A program made the position numbers and the translations under genes. Shown here piece by piece: positions 1-7,786 of a stretch of DNA of 31,567 nucleotides. Numbering within the stretch: the first letter of the stretch is position 1; each line of letters opens with the position of its first letter. The DNA comes from Thermodesulfobacteriaceae bacterium UBA6232 (GTDB taxonomy: Bacteria > Desulfobacterota > Thermodesulfobacteria > Thermodesulfobacteriales > Thermodesulfobacteriaceae), in assembly GCA_002441555.1 (NCBI GenBank), contig DJWK01000021.1:1-31567 (forward strand), given 5' to 3'. The notes beneath the pieces are model-generated. The model saw only the letters and a list, made by a program, of their open reading frames with translations. It made no database searches and was not told the DNA's origin.

Positions 1-142
1 GAACTCTCTTCAAAATCTCACTCGCAGTTATCTGCTCCAACATATAAAGAGCCATCTGAAAAAGCATAAAAATTAACAAATAAATAAGGCTTTCAGCTTG
101 TTTTATCTCTTTTGTAGTAATCTTCTGAACTGTGCCTTTCAT
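1..142 (-). CDS. Unidentified small membrane-associated protein, N-terminal part (cut by window edge)
   Basis: The first 47 codons of a gene that runs off the left edge. The ATG at 142-140 has a strong Shine-Dalgarno sequence, AAAGGAGG, about seven bases upstream. The visible protein starts MKGTVQKITTKEIKQAESL and then has a hydrophobic stretch at about residues 19-38, which could be one membrane segment or a buried helix. I do not recognise the family. It is the first gene after a -24/-12-like promoter and two upstream dyads, and it follows the two-component genes on the same strand. This makes it the probable target of that system (inference). What the rest of the protein does cannot be seen here. 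Confidence 0.7.
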   Translation of the reverse strand, partial: MKGTVQKITTKEIKQAESLIYLLIFMLFQMALYMLEQITASEILKRV

Positions 143-177
143 TTCTCTTACCTCCTTTCTGTCTCATACAATTTTTA

Positions 178-192
178 TCAAAAACCATGCCA
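178..192 (-). promoter_or_regulatory. Candidate sigma-54 (-24/-12) promoter
   Basis: On the minus strand the sequence TGGCATGGTTTTTGA has the GG of the -24 element, ten bases, then GA where the -12 element normally has GC. Transcription would start near 167 and give a leader of about 25 bases containing the Shine-Dalgarno sequence of the gene starting at 142. Two dyads upstream and a nearby GAFTGA-type activator gene support the call. The GC to GA change at -12 lowers certainty. Confidence 0.55.
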
Positions 193-232
193 GATAAAAA
201 TCCTGATTTTTCTTGACTTTAAGAAGTATATA

Positions 233-248
233 TTTGCAGAATTGCAAA
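233..248. promoter_or_regulatory. Dyad TTTGCA-N4-TGCAAA, proximal candidate activator site
   Basis: This is a perfect 6-4-6 inverted repeat, TTTGCAGAATTGCAAA. It lies roughly 65-80 bases upstream of the predicted sigma-54 start. A second copy with the same arms lies 42 bases away centre to centre, which is about four helical turns. The size and spacing fit paired dimer sites for an NtrC-family activator, most simply the regulator encoded at 578-1933 (inference). Confidence 0.6.
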
Positions 249-274
249 AATGAAGGCTTTTTTAAAAAAGAAAA

Positions 275-290
275 TTTGCAGAAATGCAAA
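275..290. promoter_or_regulatory. Dyad TTTGCA-N4-TGCAAA, distal candidate activator site
   Basis: The second perfect copy, TTTGCAGAAATGCAAA, differs from the first only in its four-base spacer. It sits just beyond the stop codon of the small membrane protein gene. I found no other copy of this 16-base dyad in the window, so it is specific to this intergenic region as far as I can tell by eye. Confidence 0.6.
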
Positions 291-292
291 AA

Positions 293-574
293 TTAATTAT
301 CAAGAGAATCAAGGAAACCAAAAATTAATTTTCCTGCAACTCCTCCTAAAAGGCCTCCTATAAGGCCGATAAACATAATTACCATGGTTGTTCCAATTAA
401 AACTAAAGTGGAATCCTTAGGGACAGGTTTCCCTAACAATCTGGATAAATCCTGTGAAACTGCATCAAACCATGTTCCTCCGAAATAATCTCTAAAGGCG
501 AAATCCATCATAAAAGCAACAGCTATACCAAATACAAATCCTACAAAAAATCCAAGTTTAAAGGGTTTAGACAC
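293..574 (-). CDS. Small membrane protein of unknown function, two predicted membrane segments
   Basis: A 93-residue protein with a hydrophobic segment at about residues 7-26 and a second, glycine-rich one at about 56-87. A short polar loop between them contains the stretch RLLGKPVPKDS. The start is GTG at 574, three bases after the regulator stop codon, so it is translationally tied to the two-component genes. I do not recognise a family. It could be a membrane accessory to the sensor kinase, or a passenger gene; the sequence does not decide. No catalytic motif, cysteine or metal site is visible. Confidence 0.75.
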   Translation of the reverse strand: MSKPFKLGFFVGFVFGIAVAFMMDFAFRDYFGGTWFDAVSQDLSRLLGKPVPKDSTLVLIGTTMVIMFIGLIGGLLGGVAGKLIFGFLDSLDN

Positions 575-577
575 TTT

Positions 578-1933
578 TCAGGCTTCGGCAATTTGATATT
601 TTTTGAGTTTTCTGTACAAAGTGGCTAAATCTATTCCAAGAAGTTTAGCTGCCTCCTCTTTATTATTGGAACATTGTCTTAAAGTGTTTAAAATGATATT
701 TTTTTCAAATTCTTCCAAGGCTTCTTTTAAGGACTTTGAAGTAAAGGGAGTAGATCTTTCTTTTTTAATTCTTTCCGGAAGTTCGTTTAAGGTTATATAT
801 TCTCCTGTAACAAGAATTATTGCTCTTTCAATTACATTTTTTAATTCTCGAACATTCCCTGGCCATTCATAATTTATCAAACAAGAAAGAGCCTCATTAG
901 TAATACCCTTAATATTTTTATCATGAACTTTGCTTAGTTTATCAATAAAAAAATAGGTTAGGGCTGGAATATCCTCTTTTCTTTCTCTAAGAGGAGGGAT
1001 TTTTATTTCTATCACATTAAGTCTATAATAAAGGTCTTCTCTGAATTTTCCTTCTCTTATAAGTGTTTCAAGATCTTTATTGGTTGCTGCAATAACTCTT
1101 ACATCAACCTGCTTCTTAGCAGTATCACCAAGGGGGATGAATTCGCCAGATTCAAGAAATTTAAGAATCTTTGCCTGAAGATTAAGGGGCATATCTCCAA
1201 TTTCATCCAAAAAAAGGGTTCCACCATTTGCAAGCTCTATAAGTCCTTTTTTATCATTTATAGCGCCAGTAAAAGCTCCCTTTTTGTAACCAAAAAGTTC
1301 CGATTCAAGAAGATTCTCAGGAATAGCTGAACAGTTGATACTTATAAAGGGTTTATCCTTCCTTGGACTATTATAATGAATAAACTCAGCAAGAACCCCC
1401 TTTCCTGTTCCTGATTCACCCAAAATCAATACTGTGCTTTTGGTAGGAATAATCTTTTCAAGAAGTTTTAGAATTTCTTGCATTTGTGGTGAGGTTCCAA
1501 AAAAAATATCCCCTGCAACTTTTTGACTTAATTGGTATTTTAAAATCTCAACTTCTCTTTGCAGATTTCTATGTTCGATAATCCTTTTAATGCGCATTTT
1601 GAGATCTTCATTTATAAAGGGTTTAACAATATAATCTGAAGCCCCCTTCTTAATGGCCTCAACAGCAGATTCTATACTTGCATAGGCTGTCATAATGACC
1701 ACTTCTGTTGATGGTCTAAGTTCCTTAGTTTTTTCAAGAACAGTCATTCCATCTATCCCAGGCATTCTAAGATCAGTTAAAACCACATCATAATAATCCT
1801 TTTCGATCTTTTTTAAGGCCTCTTCCCCATTAGGGGCTGTATCCACACCATATCCCTCTTTTTCTAAAAGAAATTTCAAAATATTTAAAATATCCTCTTC
1901 ATCATCTACTACTAAAATTTTGGGTTTTTCCAT
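578..1933 (-). CDS. NtrC-family sigma-54-dependent response regulator
   Basis: A 451-residue activator with the full three-domain layout. The receiver domain (about 1-120) has the acidic pair D10/D11, phospho-acceptor D54 in TDLRMPG and K104. The AAA+ domain (about 143-370) has Walker A GESGTGKG at 172-179, an intact GAFTGA loop at 219-224 that contacts sigma-54, and Walker B GTLFLDE at 238-244. A Fis-type helix-turn-helix lies at about 405-447 (EEAAKLLGIDLATLYRKLKK). Once phosphorylated it should remodel sigma-54 RNA polymerase. It starts four bases after the sensor kinase stop, so the two form a cognate pair. Its likely targets are the two dyads at 233-290. The effector gene or process is unknown. 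Confidence 0.95.
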   Translation of the reverse strand: MEKPKILVVDDEEDILNILKFLLEKEGYGVDTAPNGEEALKKIEKDYYDVVLTDLRMPGIDGMTVLEKTKELRPSTEVVIMTAYASIESAVEAIKKGASDYIVKPFINEDLKMRIKRIIEHRNLQREVEILKYQLSQKVAGDIFFGTSPQMQEILKLLEKIIPTKSTVLILGESGTGKGVLAEFIHYNSPRKDKPFISINCSAIPENLLESELFGYKKGAFTGAINDKKGLIELANGGTLFLDEIGDMPLNLQAKILKFLESGEFIPLGDTAKKQVDVRVIAATNKDLETLIREGKFREDLYYRLNVIEIKIPPLRERKEDIPALTYFFIDKLSKVHDKNIKGITNEALSCLINYEWPGNVRELKNVIERAIILVTGEYITLNELPERIKKERSTPFTSKSLKEALEEFEKNIILNTLRQCSNNKEEAAKLLGIDLATLYRKLKKYQIAEA

Positions 1934-1937
1934 AGAA

Positions 1938-4280
1938 TTATTTCACTCCTTCGTTAGCAATTGGCAGTTTAACAGTAAAGGTTGAGCCCTTTCCTACTTC
2001 ACTTCTCACTTCAATCTCTCCCCCAAAATTTTTAATAATACTATAAGATACTGAAAGACCAAAACCTGTTCCCTTTTCTTTGGTAGTAAAAAAGGGATCA
2101 AAAATATGAGGAAGATGTTCAGGAGGGATTCCTATTCCTGTATCAGTAAAACTTATTTCAACATAATTATCAGTTGCCCTTGTTTCTATTATTAAATCTC
2201 CTCCTTCTGGCATGGCATCAGCTGCATTTAAAATGATATTTATAAAAACCTGAGAAAGTTGATTGGGATCAACCATAACTGGAGGAACCTCTTTTATATC
2301 CAATTTAATGTTTATATCCTTCATACGTTTATCAAATTTGACAAGATTTAGACTGCTTTCTAAAACTTCATTAACATTGGTTGGAACAACTTCACCTTTG
2401 GCAGGTTTGGCAAAGCTTGAGATATTTCTTATAATTTCTGAAATTCTTAAAATATGTTTGGAAATAACTTCTAAGGCCTGATTGGGAAATTCACCAAGAT
2501 CCATCTCTTTTAGAACCTGCACATAAGAAGAAATAGAGGTCAAGGGATTTCCGATTTCGTGAGCAAGGCCTGCTGAAATGCGTGCAAGCGCCTGAAGCTT
2601 TTCAGATTGCATTATTCTTTCTTCCATCAGTTTAAGATCAGTAATATCCTGAATAAGAGAGATATAATTTATTTTCCCTTCTGCAGTTTTAAAGGGCGTA
2701 ATCTGAACCTGAAAAATTTTTCTTTGTCCATTTTCAATTATTTCATGAATAAATTGAGTTGAATGATCGGGATCTAAACAATCACCAATTTTAAAAAATA
2801 ATTCACATATGTTAATTTTTGCCGTATCTTTTTTTGATTTATGATAATTGAGAATCTCCTCCATTTTTGAATTCATCCATATAATCGTACCATCTTCATC
2901 TAAAAGACAAATTCCGGAGTTTACGGTTTGCATAATAATGGAAAGCTTTTCTTTTTCCGCCTGTAATTCTTCTGTTCTTTTAGCTACAAGTTCTTCAAGC
3001 TGAGTGGCATAACTCTTTATCTGCTCTCTAAGTTTAATTTCCTCTGTAATATCATCGCAGGTTAACACGGCTCCTGTTATTTCTCCATATATCCTTAAAG
3101 GAGTAACTGTGATATGATGATATCTAATCTCTCCATTTTCTCTCAAAGGGTAGCCGAGTAATTCACCATATTCACCTCTAAAGGCTTTATCAATCATATT
3201 TTTCAAAGAAGACCTGTATTCTTCTATTTGCTGTGGACATATCTCAAAGAAATTTATGCCTATAATTTCTTCTTTGGGCTTTTTTAAAAGTTTAGCATAC
3301 TGTGTATTGGCAAGAATTATTTTATAATTCGTATCCATCACAACTATTTTAGACTGGGTGATTTCAATAATACCCTCAAGTAATGAATAAAATTTAAGCT
3401 TTTCTTCAGCAGCAACCCTTTTTGTATTTATGTAATAAAATAAAGAACCAAGGATGACCATTGAAAGAAAAATAGATATTACAATTAAAGAATGTAATTT
3501 CATGCTTTTATTAATAACTGACATTAATTCAGAATAGGGAATACTTAGACAAAAAATCCAATCTTGATCTAAAAAAGAAAGCTTGGCATAATAAATAACC
3601 TTATCCTGTTTTTCAGGTGAATAATAATATTGATAACCTGAAATAATATCCTCTTTAAGGATAAGTCTCTCAATTTCAAAATTTTTATGACATTTAAAAC
3701 AAACAGGATTGTCATGATAAATGTTATTACCTATCATATTAGGTTGAGTGGGATGATAAATAAGAGTTCCATCTTTGGCAATTAACCAAGCATATCCTCT
3801 TTCACTAATACGCACTGGTTTTAAATGTTTTTTAAAGATTTCATCTAAACTTAAAAATACTTGATAGTCATAAAAACTTCCATTTTTTGGAAAAATTAAA
3901 TGATATATAACTTTTTTTTCAAAAAAATCTATTTCAGTGAATATATCAGACCCTGTTTTTTTGGATATTTTTTTAATAGAATAAGATAATTTTTGTCCTG
4001 TAACTCTTTCAATATCTTCAAGGAAAAAGGTTTTAAAAAATTTTTCATCAATGTAACTGGATTTTTCTTTTAAATACTCTTTAGCGGCAAAATACTTTTG
4101 GGGTAAAACATTTAAAAAAAAGGACAATTTTTCAGAAAGACTCTGGGTAAGTAATCCCAGCTCTTTATGAGTTAATTCAAGTGCTTCTTTTTGAAAGGAT
4201 CTCTCAAAAAAAAGATTAAGAGTTATGAAAAAGGAAAAGATAAAAAAAAGGAGAATAAAGAAGAAAAGGTTAAATCTCAT
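1938..4280 (-). CDS. Membrane sensor histidine kinase with a haem c motif in its extracytoplasmic Cache-like domain
   Basis: A 780-residue kinase. A membrane segment at about 4-24 and another at about 263-285 flank an extracytoplasmic sensor region. That region has a Cache-like signature (GYAWLIAKDGTLIYHP, 162-177) followed by CFKCH at 194-198, a c-type haem attachment motif. Two PAS domains follow (about 305-415 and 445-550), then a HisKA domain with phospho-acceptor H574 in GLAHEIGNP. The ATPase domain carries the N box (NIILNAADAMPEGG), DTGIGIP and the GTGFGLS loop. The start ATG has an in-frame stop just upstream and no Shine-Dalgarno sequence. A TATAAT box eight bases before the ATG suggests a leaderless message. 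The haem implies sensing of redox state or a gas ligand (inference). Confidence 0.93.
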   Translation of the reverse strand: MRFNLFFFILLFFIFSFFITLNLFFERSFQKEALELTHKELGLLTQSLSEKLSFFLNVLPQKYFAAKEYLKEKSSYIDEKFFKTFFLEDIERVTGQKLSYSIKKISKKTGSDIFTEIDFFEKKVIYHLIFPKNGSFYDYQVFLSLDEIFKKHLKPVRISERGYAWLIAKDGTLIYHPTQPNMIGNNIYHDNPVCFKCHKNFEIERLILKEDIISGYQYYYSPEKQDKVIYYAKLSFLDQDWIFCLSIPYSELMSVINKSMKLHSLIVISIFLSMVILGSLFYYINTKRVAAEEKLKFYSLLEGIIEITQSKIVVMDTNYKIILANTQYAKLLKKPKEEIIGINFFEICPQQIEEYRSSLKNMIDKAFRGEYGELLGYPLRENGEIRYHHITVTPLRIYGEITGAVLTCDDITEEIKLREQIKSYATQLEELVAKRTEELQAEKEKLSIIMQTVNSGICLLDEDGTIIWMNSKMEEILNYHKSKKDTAKINICELFFKIGDCLDPDHSTQFIHEIIENGQRKIFQVQITPFKTAEGKINYISLIQDITDLKLMEERIMQSEKLQALARISAGLAHEIGNPLTSISSYVQVLKEMDLGEFPNQALEVISKHILRISEIIRNISSFAKPAKGEVVPTNVNEVLESSLNLVKFDKRMKDINIKLDIKEVPPVMVDPNQLSQVFINIILNAADAMPEGGDLIIETRATDNYVEISFTDTGIGIPPEHLPHIFDPFFTTKEKGTGFGLSVSYSIIKNFGGEIEVRSEVGKGSTFTVKLPIANEGVK

Positions 4281-4288
4281 TAAAGAAA

Positions 4289-4294
4289 ATTATA
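4289..4294 (-). promoter_or_regulatory. Candidate -10 box (TATAAT) for a leaderless kinase transcript
   Basis: TATAAT on the minus strand ends eight bases before the kinase ATG, so transcription would start at or within a couple of bases of the start codon. No good -35 hexamer is present; the region upstream is the T-tract of the qmo terminator. The kinase also lacks a Shine-Dalgarno sequence. Confidence 0.4.
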
Positions 4295-4302
4295 AAATCT
4301 TT

Positions 4303-4336
4303 TTAAAAAAAAGGAAGACCCCCCATAAGGAGGGTC
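4303..4336 (-). terminator. Rho-independent terminator after qmoC
   Basis: On the minus strand an eight-pair stem (GACCCTCC with GGGGGGTC, one G-U pair, four-base loop) at 4317-4336 is followed by TTCC and eight T residues. It lies about 20 bases beyond the qmoC stop. It separates the sulfate reduction block from the two-component genes downstream. Confidence 0.85.
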
Positions 4337-4357
4337 AGGAATGGTCATTTTAAATTT

Positions 4358-5557
4358 TTAAGAACCCTGTTTTTTAAGAATATCCTTATAATAAAGGTCA
4401 AAAACAACAGCAGTGGTTCTATAAATCAGATGGGAAAACTTGCTATAGGGAATAGCTAAAAAGAGAAGAAAAACACAAATAATATGGGCAATATAAACAA
4501 AGCCAACATAGTTATAGAATACAGGAACTATTCTTGCAATTTCAATTAAGAACCCCGTAATACCGACAAATAAAATCAACCAGAGAAGGAAGGCATCAGG
4601 ATATGCTGTTCTTAAGGAATTCTCGAGAACAGCCTTGTTTCTCCCAGTAATCAAAGATATAACACCATATAATAACAAAATTCCACCGATATTTCCTAAC
4701 CATTTAACGGGATGGGTAAAGGGGTTCCACGGAGTGTGCATTCCAAGAATATCTGCAAGGACAAACACAGTGCCTGTAGTAATAAAGAGGATAATAAAGG
4801 CATAAAGAAGCATTTTGTGGGGATTAGCTCTCCAAGAATTAGCACCGCATTTTTCAAATCTGCTATGTGCAAGAATTTCTCTTATCGCAGGACCTAAATA
4901 ATTTTTAATAACAGTTGCAAATCCATATCTATAAGCCACTGGAACTTTGTAGTAATCCAAATACATATTCCACATTTTACTCACAGCGTTGGCTATAATA
5001 ATCACTACAAAAGCTGCAAGAGGTAAAAAGAGAAGGTCAATCATAACAACCCTTGCAGGAAGTTCCATAAAGGCAATTTTATAATTAATTTCAGGATTAT
5101 AGGGAAAACTAATAGGATTTGTTAAATCAGGAACTCCTTTAAAGGCCAAAAACATAACTGGCAAAATAAAAGCTAAGGCAATGAGAATCAATATGGGCAA
5201 TCCCCAGAGATGGCTATAAAAGGTGTGCATAAATTTAAAGGGTACCAATTCTTTGGTAACAAGAAGTCTCAGAGAGGCCAAAACATCTCCAGGCCTTGCA
5301 TTTCTCGGACAATATTTAGTGCAATCCCCGCACTGATGACAAAGCCAAACACTTGGGTCACTGATTAAACGATCCCTAAATCCCCACTGAGCGAGAATCA
5401 TCTGTTTTCTCGGAAAAGGAGCCTCATCGGGAGAAAGGGGACACACTGAGGAACAGGTAGCACATTGATAACATTTCTTTACTGTATCTCCACCTACAGA
5501 TTGGATCTCCTTCACTGCTGATAAATCAGCATCAACTTTTAATACTTCATTACTCAT
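4358..5557 (-). CDS. qmoC: QmoC, membrane subunit of the quinone-interacting oxidoreductase
   Basis: A 399-residue fusion of an HdrC-like iron-sulfur domain with a cytochrome b-like membrane domain. Two [4Fe-4S] motifs lie near the N-terminus: C29, C32, C35 and C39, then C73, C76, C79 and C83. From about residue 110 there are several hydrophobic helices resembling the NarI family, which bind haem b and face the quinone pool. In the known Qmo complex this subunit takes electrons from menaquinol and passes them to QmoA and QmoB, which serve APS reductase. It is the last gene of qmoABC, twelve bases after qmoB, and is followed by a terminator. Length and domain order are as expected for the family. 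Confidence 0.95.
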   Translation of the reverse strand: MSNEVLKVDADLSAVKEIQSVGGDTVKKCYQCATCSSVCPLSPDEAPFPRKQMILAQWGFRDRLISDPSVWLCHQCGDCTKYCPRNARPGDVLASLRLLVTKELVPFKFMHTFYSHLWGLPILILIALAFILPVMFLAFKGVPDLTNPISFPYNPEINYKIAFMELPARVVMIDLLFLPLAAFVVIIIANAVSKMWNMYLDYYKVPVAYRYGFATVIKNYLGPAIREILAHSRFEKCGANSWRANPHKMLLYAFIILFITTGTVFVLADILGMHTPWNPFTHPVKWLGNIGGILLLYGVISLITGRNKAVLENSLRTAYPDAFLLWLILFVGITGFLIEIARIVPVFYNYVGFVYIAHIICVFLLFLAIPYSKFSHLIYRTTAVVFDLYYKDILKKQGS

Positions 5558-5569
5558 AGGGCTTCCTCC

Positions 5570-7771
5570 TTACCATCCTTTAAATGGATTTTCACCATAA
5601 CTCTTTATAGTTTCTTCAAAATCCTTTGCAAGCTTTGTTATCTTTTCCAATTCATCAATGGCAACGGTGTCAATGGTAACCCTTTCCATCTCTAAAGCAA
5701 GCTGTTGCAAGGTCTCCTGAACATTTTCCATACGCCTGTTTGCAAGTTCACTTCCCTTTATAAAATGACACTGATAATTCTCACCATATTTGCAACCAAG
5801 AAGAAGAATTCCGTCATAACCCTTACTCATAGCATCTTTAATAAAGGAGACATTGACCGCACCCAGGCACCTAACAGGTATTACCCTAAAAGATACAGGC
5901 AAATTCATTCTCTTATAGGCTATCATATCAAGAGCCGGATAGGCATCATTTTCACAAACGAAAGCCATAAATCTATACTGTTCATATCCCTGCTCTGGCA
6001 TCTCTGTAGCTTTAATCATATTTCCAATCATATCAATAGAGTAATCCTTAAAATTAATTATTCTCTGTGGACAGGCTCCAAAACAGGTTCCACATCTTCT
6101 ACAACGGGTAATAAAAGGAATGGGAAAGGCCTTCTCATCTTCATTCAGAGCACCAAAGGGACACTCCTCAGTGCATCTCTTACACTGGGTGCACATCTTG
6201 AGATCCCACTCAGGATAGGCATAATCCCAGGTTCTTGGATGAACGGCATGTCCAACCTCAATAGCGGTAAGACATTGTATGGCCTTTAAAGCTGCCCCTT
6301 TAGCATCCTCTATAGCCTGATCAATGGTCATGGGCTGATGCACTGCCCCTGCAGCATAAATTCCCGTTCTTCTTGTTTCATAGGGGAAGCAGATATAATT
6401 TGAGTCAGCATATCCGTAAAAGAGTTCAAGTTCAGGAAGGGCAGGCCCTTGCCTGTATTCCAGGTTAAGAACAGGCTCATCAGCAGTAACTGGAACCATT
6501 CCCGTTGCAAGAACTACTACATCCACCTCAAGCTCAATCTTTTCACCAAGTAAGGTATTATCCACAACAACCTTTACTCTTCCATTTTCACCTTCGCTTA
6601 CACTGACAACTTCGCCTTTGGTTAAAAACACCCCTGGATCGTCCTGTAAGGTTTTGTAAAAGTTTTCATAAATACCCATAGTTCTCATATATTCATAAAC
6701 AATATAAGCCTTAGCCTCAGGATCGGCCTCTCTTACATATTTTGCCTGCTTTAGACTTGCCAAACAACAAAAACTTGAACAATAGGGTAAGTGATTTTCA
6801 TCCCTTTGTCCTGCACACTGAATAAAAAGAACACTTTTTATAGGAGCTCCATCAGAAGGTCTTACAAATTTTCCTTCTGCAGCCATTTTTTCAAATTCTA
6901 CATTGGTAATCACATTGGAAACCACTCCATATCCCAGGTGTGAAAGTTTGCTTGCATCATAGGGCTTAAATCCAGCTGCAAGAACAATAGCACCAATCTT
7001 AACCTCCTCTTCCTTTCCTCCCTGTTTAATTTTCACATTGTAAAACCCAGGAGCCCCGGATATATTACTAACTGTTGCTCCCTTATAAACTTTAATCTTC
7101 TCATTAGCTTCAACCTCAGAAATAAGACCCTTTACTACAGGCTCAACAAGATCTTTATAAGGAGCTTTTATATCACAATGGGCCTTCATCTTGGCTGCAA
7201 AGCCGCCAAGTTCCTTTTCCTTTTCTACAAGAACTACCTCATAGCCAGCTTTAGCACACTCAAGGGCTGCTGTTAATCCAGCAACTCCACCACCAATAAC
7301 CAAAACAGTCTTTGACATTTCCTCTTCTGGTTTAAAAGGTTGGGGAAGCTTATACGATCTTAATTTGGCAATACTCATATTAATATAGTCCTTAGCAAGG
7401 GCCATCAGCTCATCTTTAAAGGTGACTCCACTTACGACTTCTGTTGAATCATCAAGAATCTCTCCATTTTCTCCCACAGGAAATCTGCTCCAAACTACCC
7501 CTTCCCTCAAACTCACTCTATCAACAGCCACACGGCCAAAATTAAACACATCATAATTTACGCGAAAGGAACAGGCACAGATAGAAACTGCATCAAGTCC
7601 ATGCTCTTGAATTTTGGAATTAATAAACTCTTTTCCCTCTTTAGAGCACAAAAAATCAGCACTATAAACAGCTGTAACTCCTTGTTCCTGTGCCTTTGCT
7701 TCAAGTTCCTCAATATTAAGCCTATCAGCAATTCCACAGCTTTTACATATAAAAACCCCTATTTTTTCCAT
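5570..7771 (-). CDS. qmoB: QmoB, HdrA/MvhD-like flavin and iron-sulfur subunit
   Basis: A 733-residue HdrA-like protein. The N-terminal region has cysteines at 9, 12, 65 and 67. The FAD-binding glycine motif VIGGGVAGLTAAL lies at 158-170. The HdrA-type segment CAGQRDENHLPYCSSFCC starts at 319. Two ferredoxin motifs follow (C527, C530, C533, C537 and C557, C560, C563, C567). The C-terminal domain from about 600 resembles MvhD, with C606, C635, C660 and C668 as candidate cluster ligands. In Qmo this subunit acts at the cytoplasmic face in electron transfer between quinol and APS reductase, possibly by electron confurcation as proposed for Qmo. It sits between qmoA and qmoC with short gaps. Confidence 0.95.
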   Translation of the reverse strand: MEKIGVFICKSCGIADRLNIEELEAKAQEQGVTAVYSADFLCSKEGKEFINSKIQEHGLDAVSICACSFRVNYDVFNFGRVAVDRVSLREGVVWSRFPVGENGEILDDSTEVVSGVTFKDELMALAKDYINMSIAKLRSYKLPQPFKPEEEMSKTVLVIGGGVAGLTAALECAKAGYEVVLVEKEKELGGFAAKMKAHCDIKAPYKDLVEPVVKGLISEVEANEKIKVYKGATVSNISGAPGFYNVKIKQGGKEEEVKIGAIVLAAGFKPYDASKLSHLGYGVVSNVITNVEFEKMAAEGKFVRPSDGAPIKSVLFIQCAGQRDENHLPYCSSFCCLASLKQAKYVREADPEAKAYIVYEYMRTMGIYENFYKTLQDDPGVFLTKGEVVSVSEGENGRVKVVVDNTLLGEKIELEVDVVVLATGMVPVTADEPVLNLEYRQGPALPELELFYGYADSNYICFPYETRRTGIYAAGAVHQPMTIDQAIEDAKGAALKAIQCLTAIEVGHAVHPRTWDYAYPEWDLKMCTQCKRCTEECPFGALNEDEKAFPIPFITRCRRCGTCFGACPQRIINFKDYSIDMIGNMIKATEMPEQGYEQYRFMAFVCENDAYPALDMIAYKRMNLPVSFRVIPVRCLGAVNVSFIKDAMSKGYDGILLLGCKYGENYQCHFIKGSELANRRMENVQETLQQLALEMERVTIDTVAIDELEKITKLAKDFEETIKSYGENPFKGW

Positions 7772-7786
7772 TTTACCTCCTCCTTT

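Noticed and set aside
5705..6289. A 194-codon open frame on the plus strand opposite qmoB
   Set aside because: Antisense to conserved ferredoxin and MvhD domains of qmoB, with no ribosome site or family resemblance.
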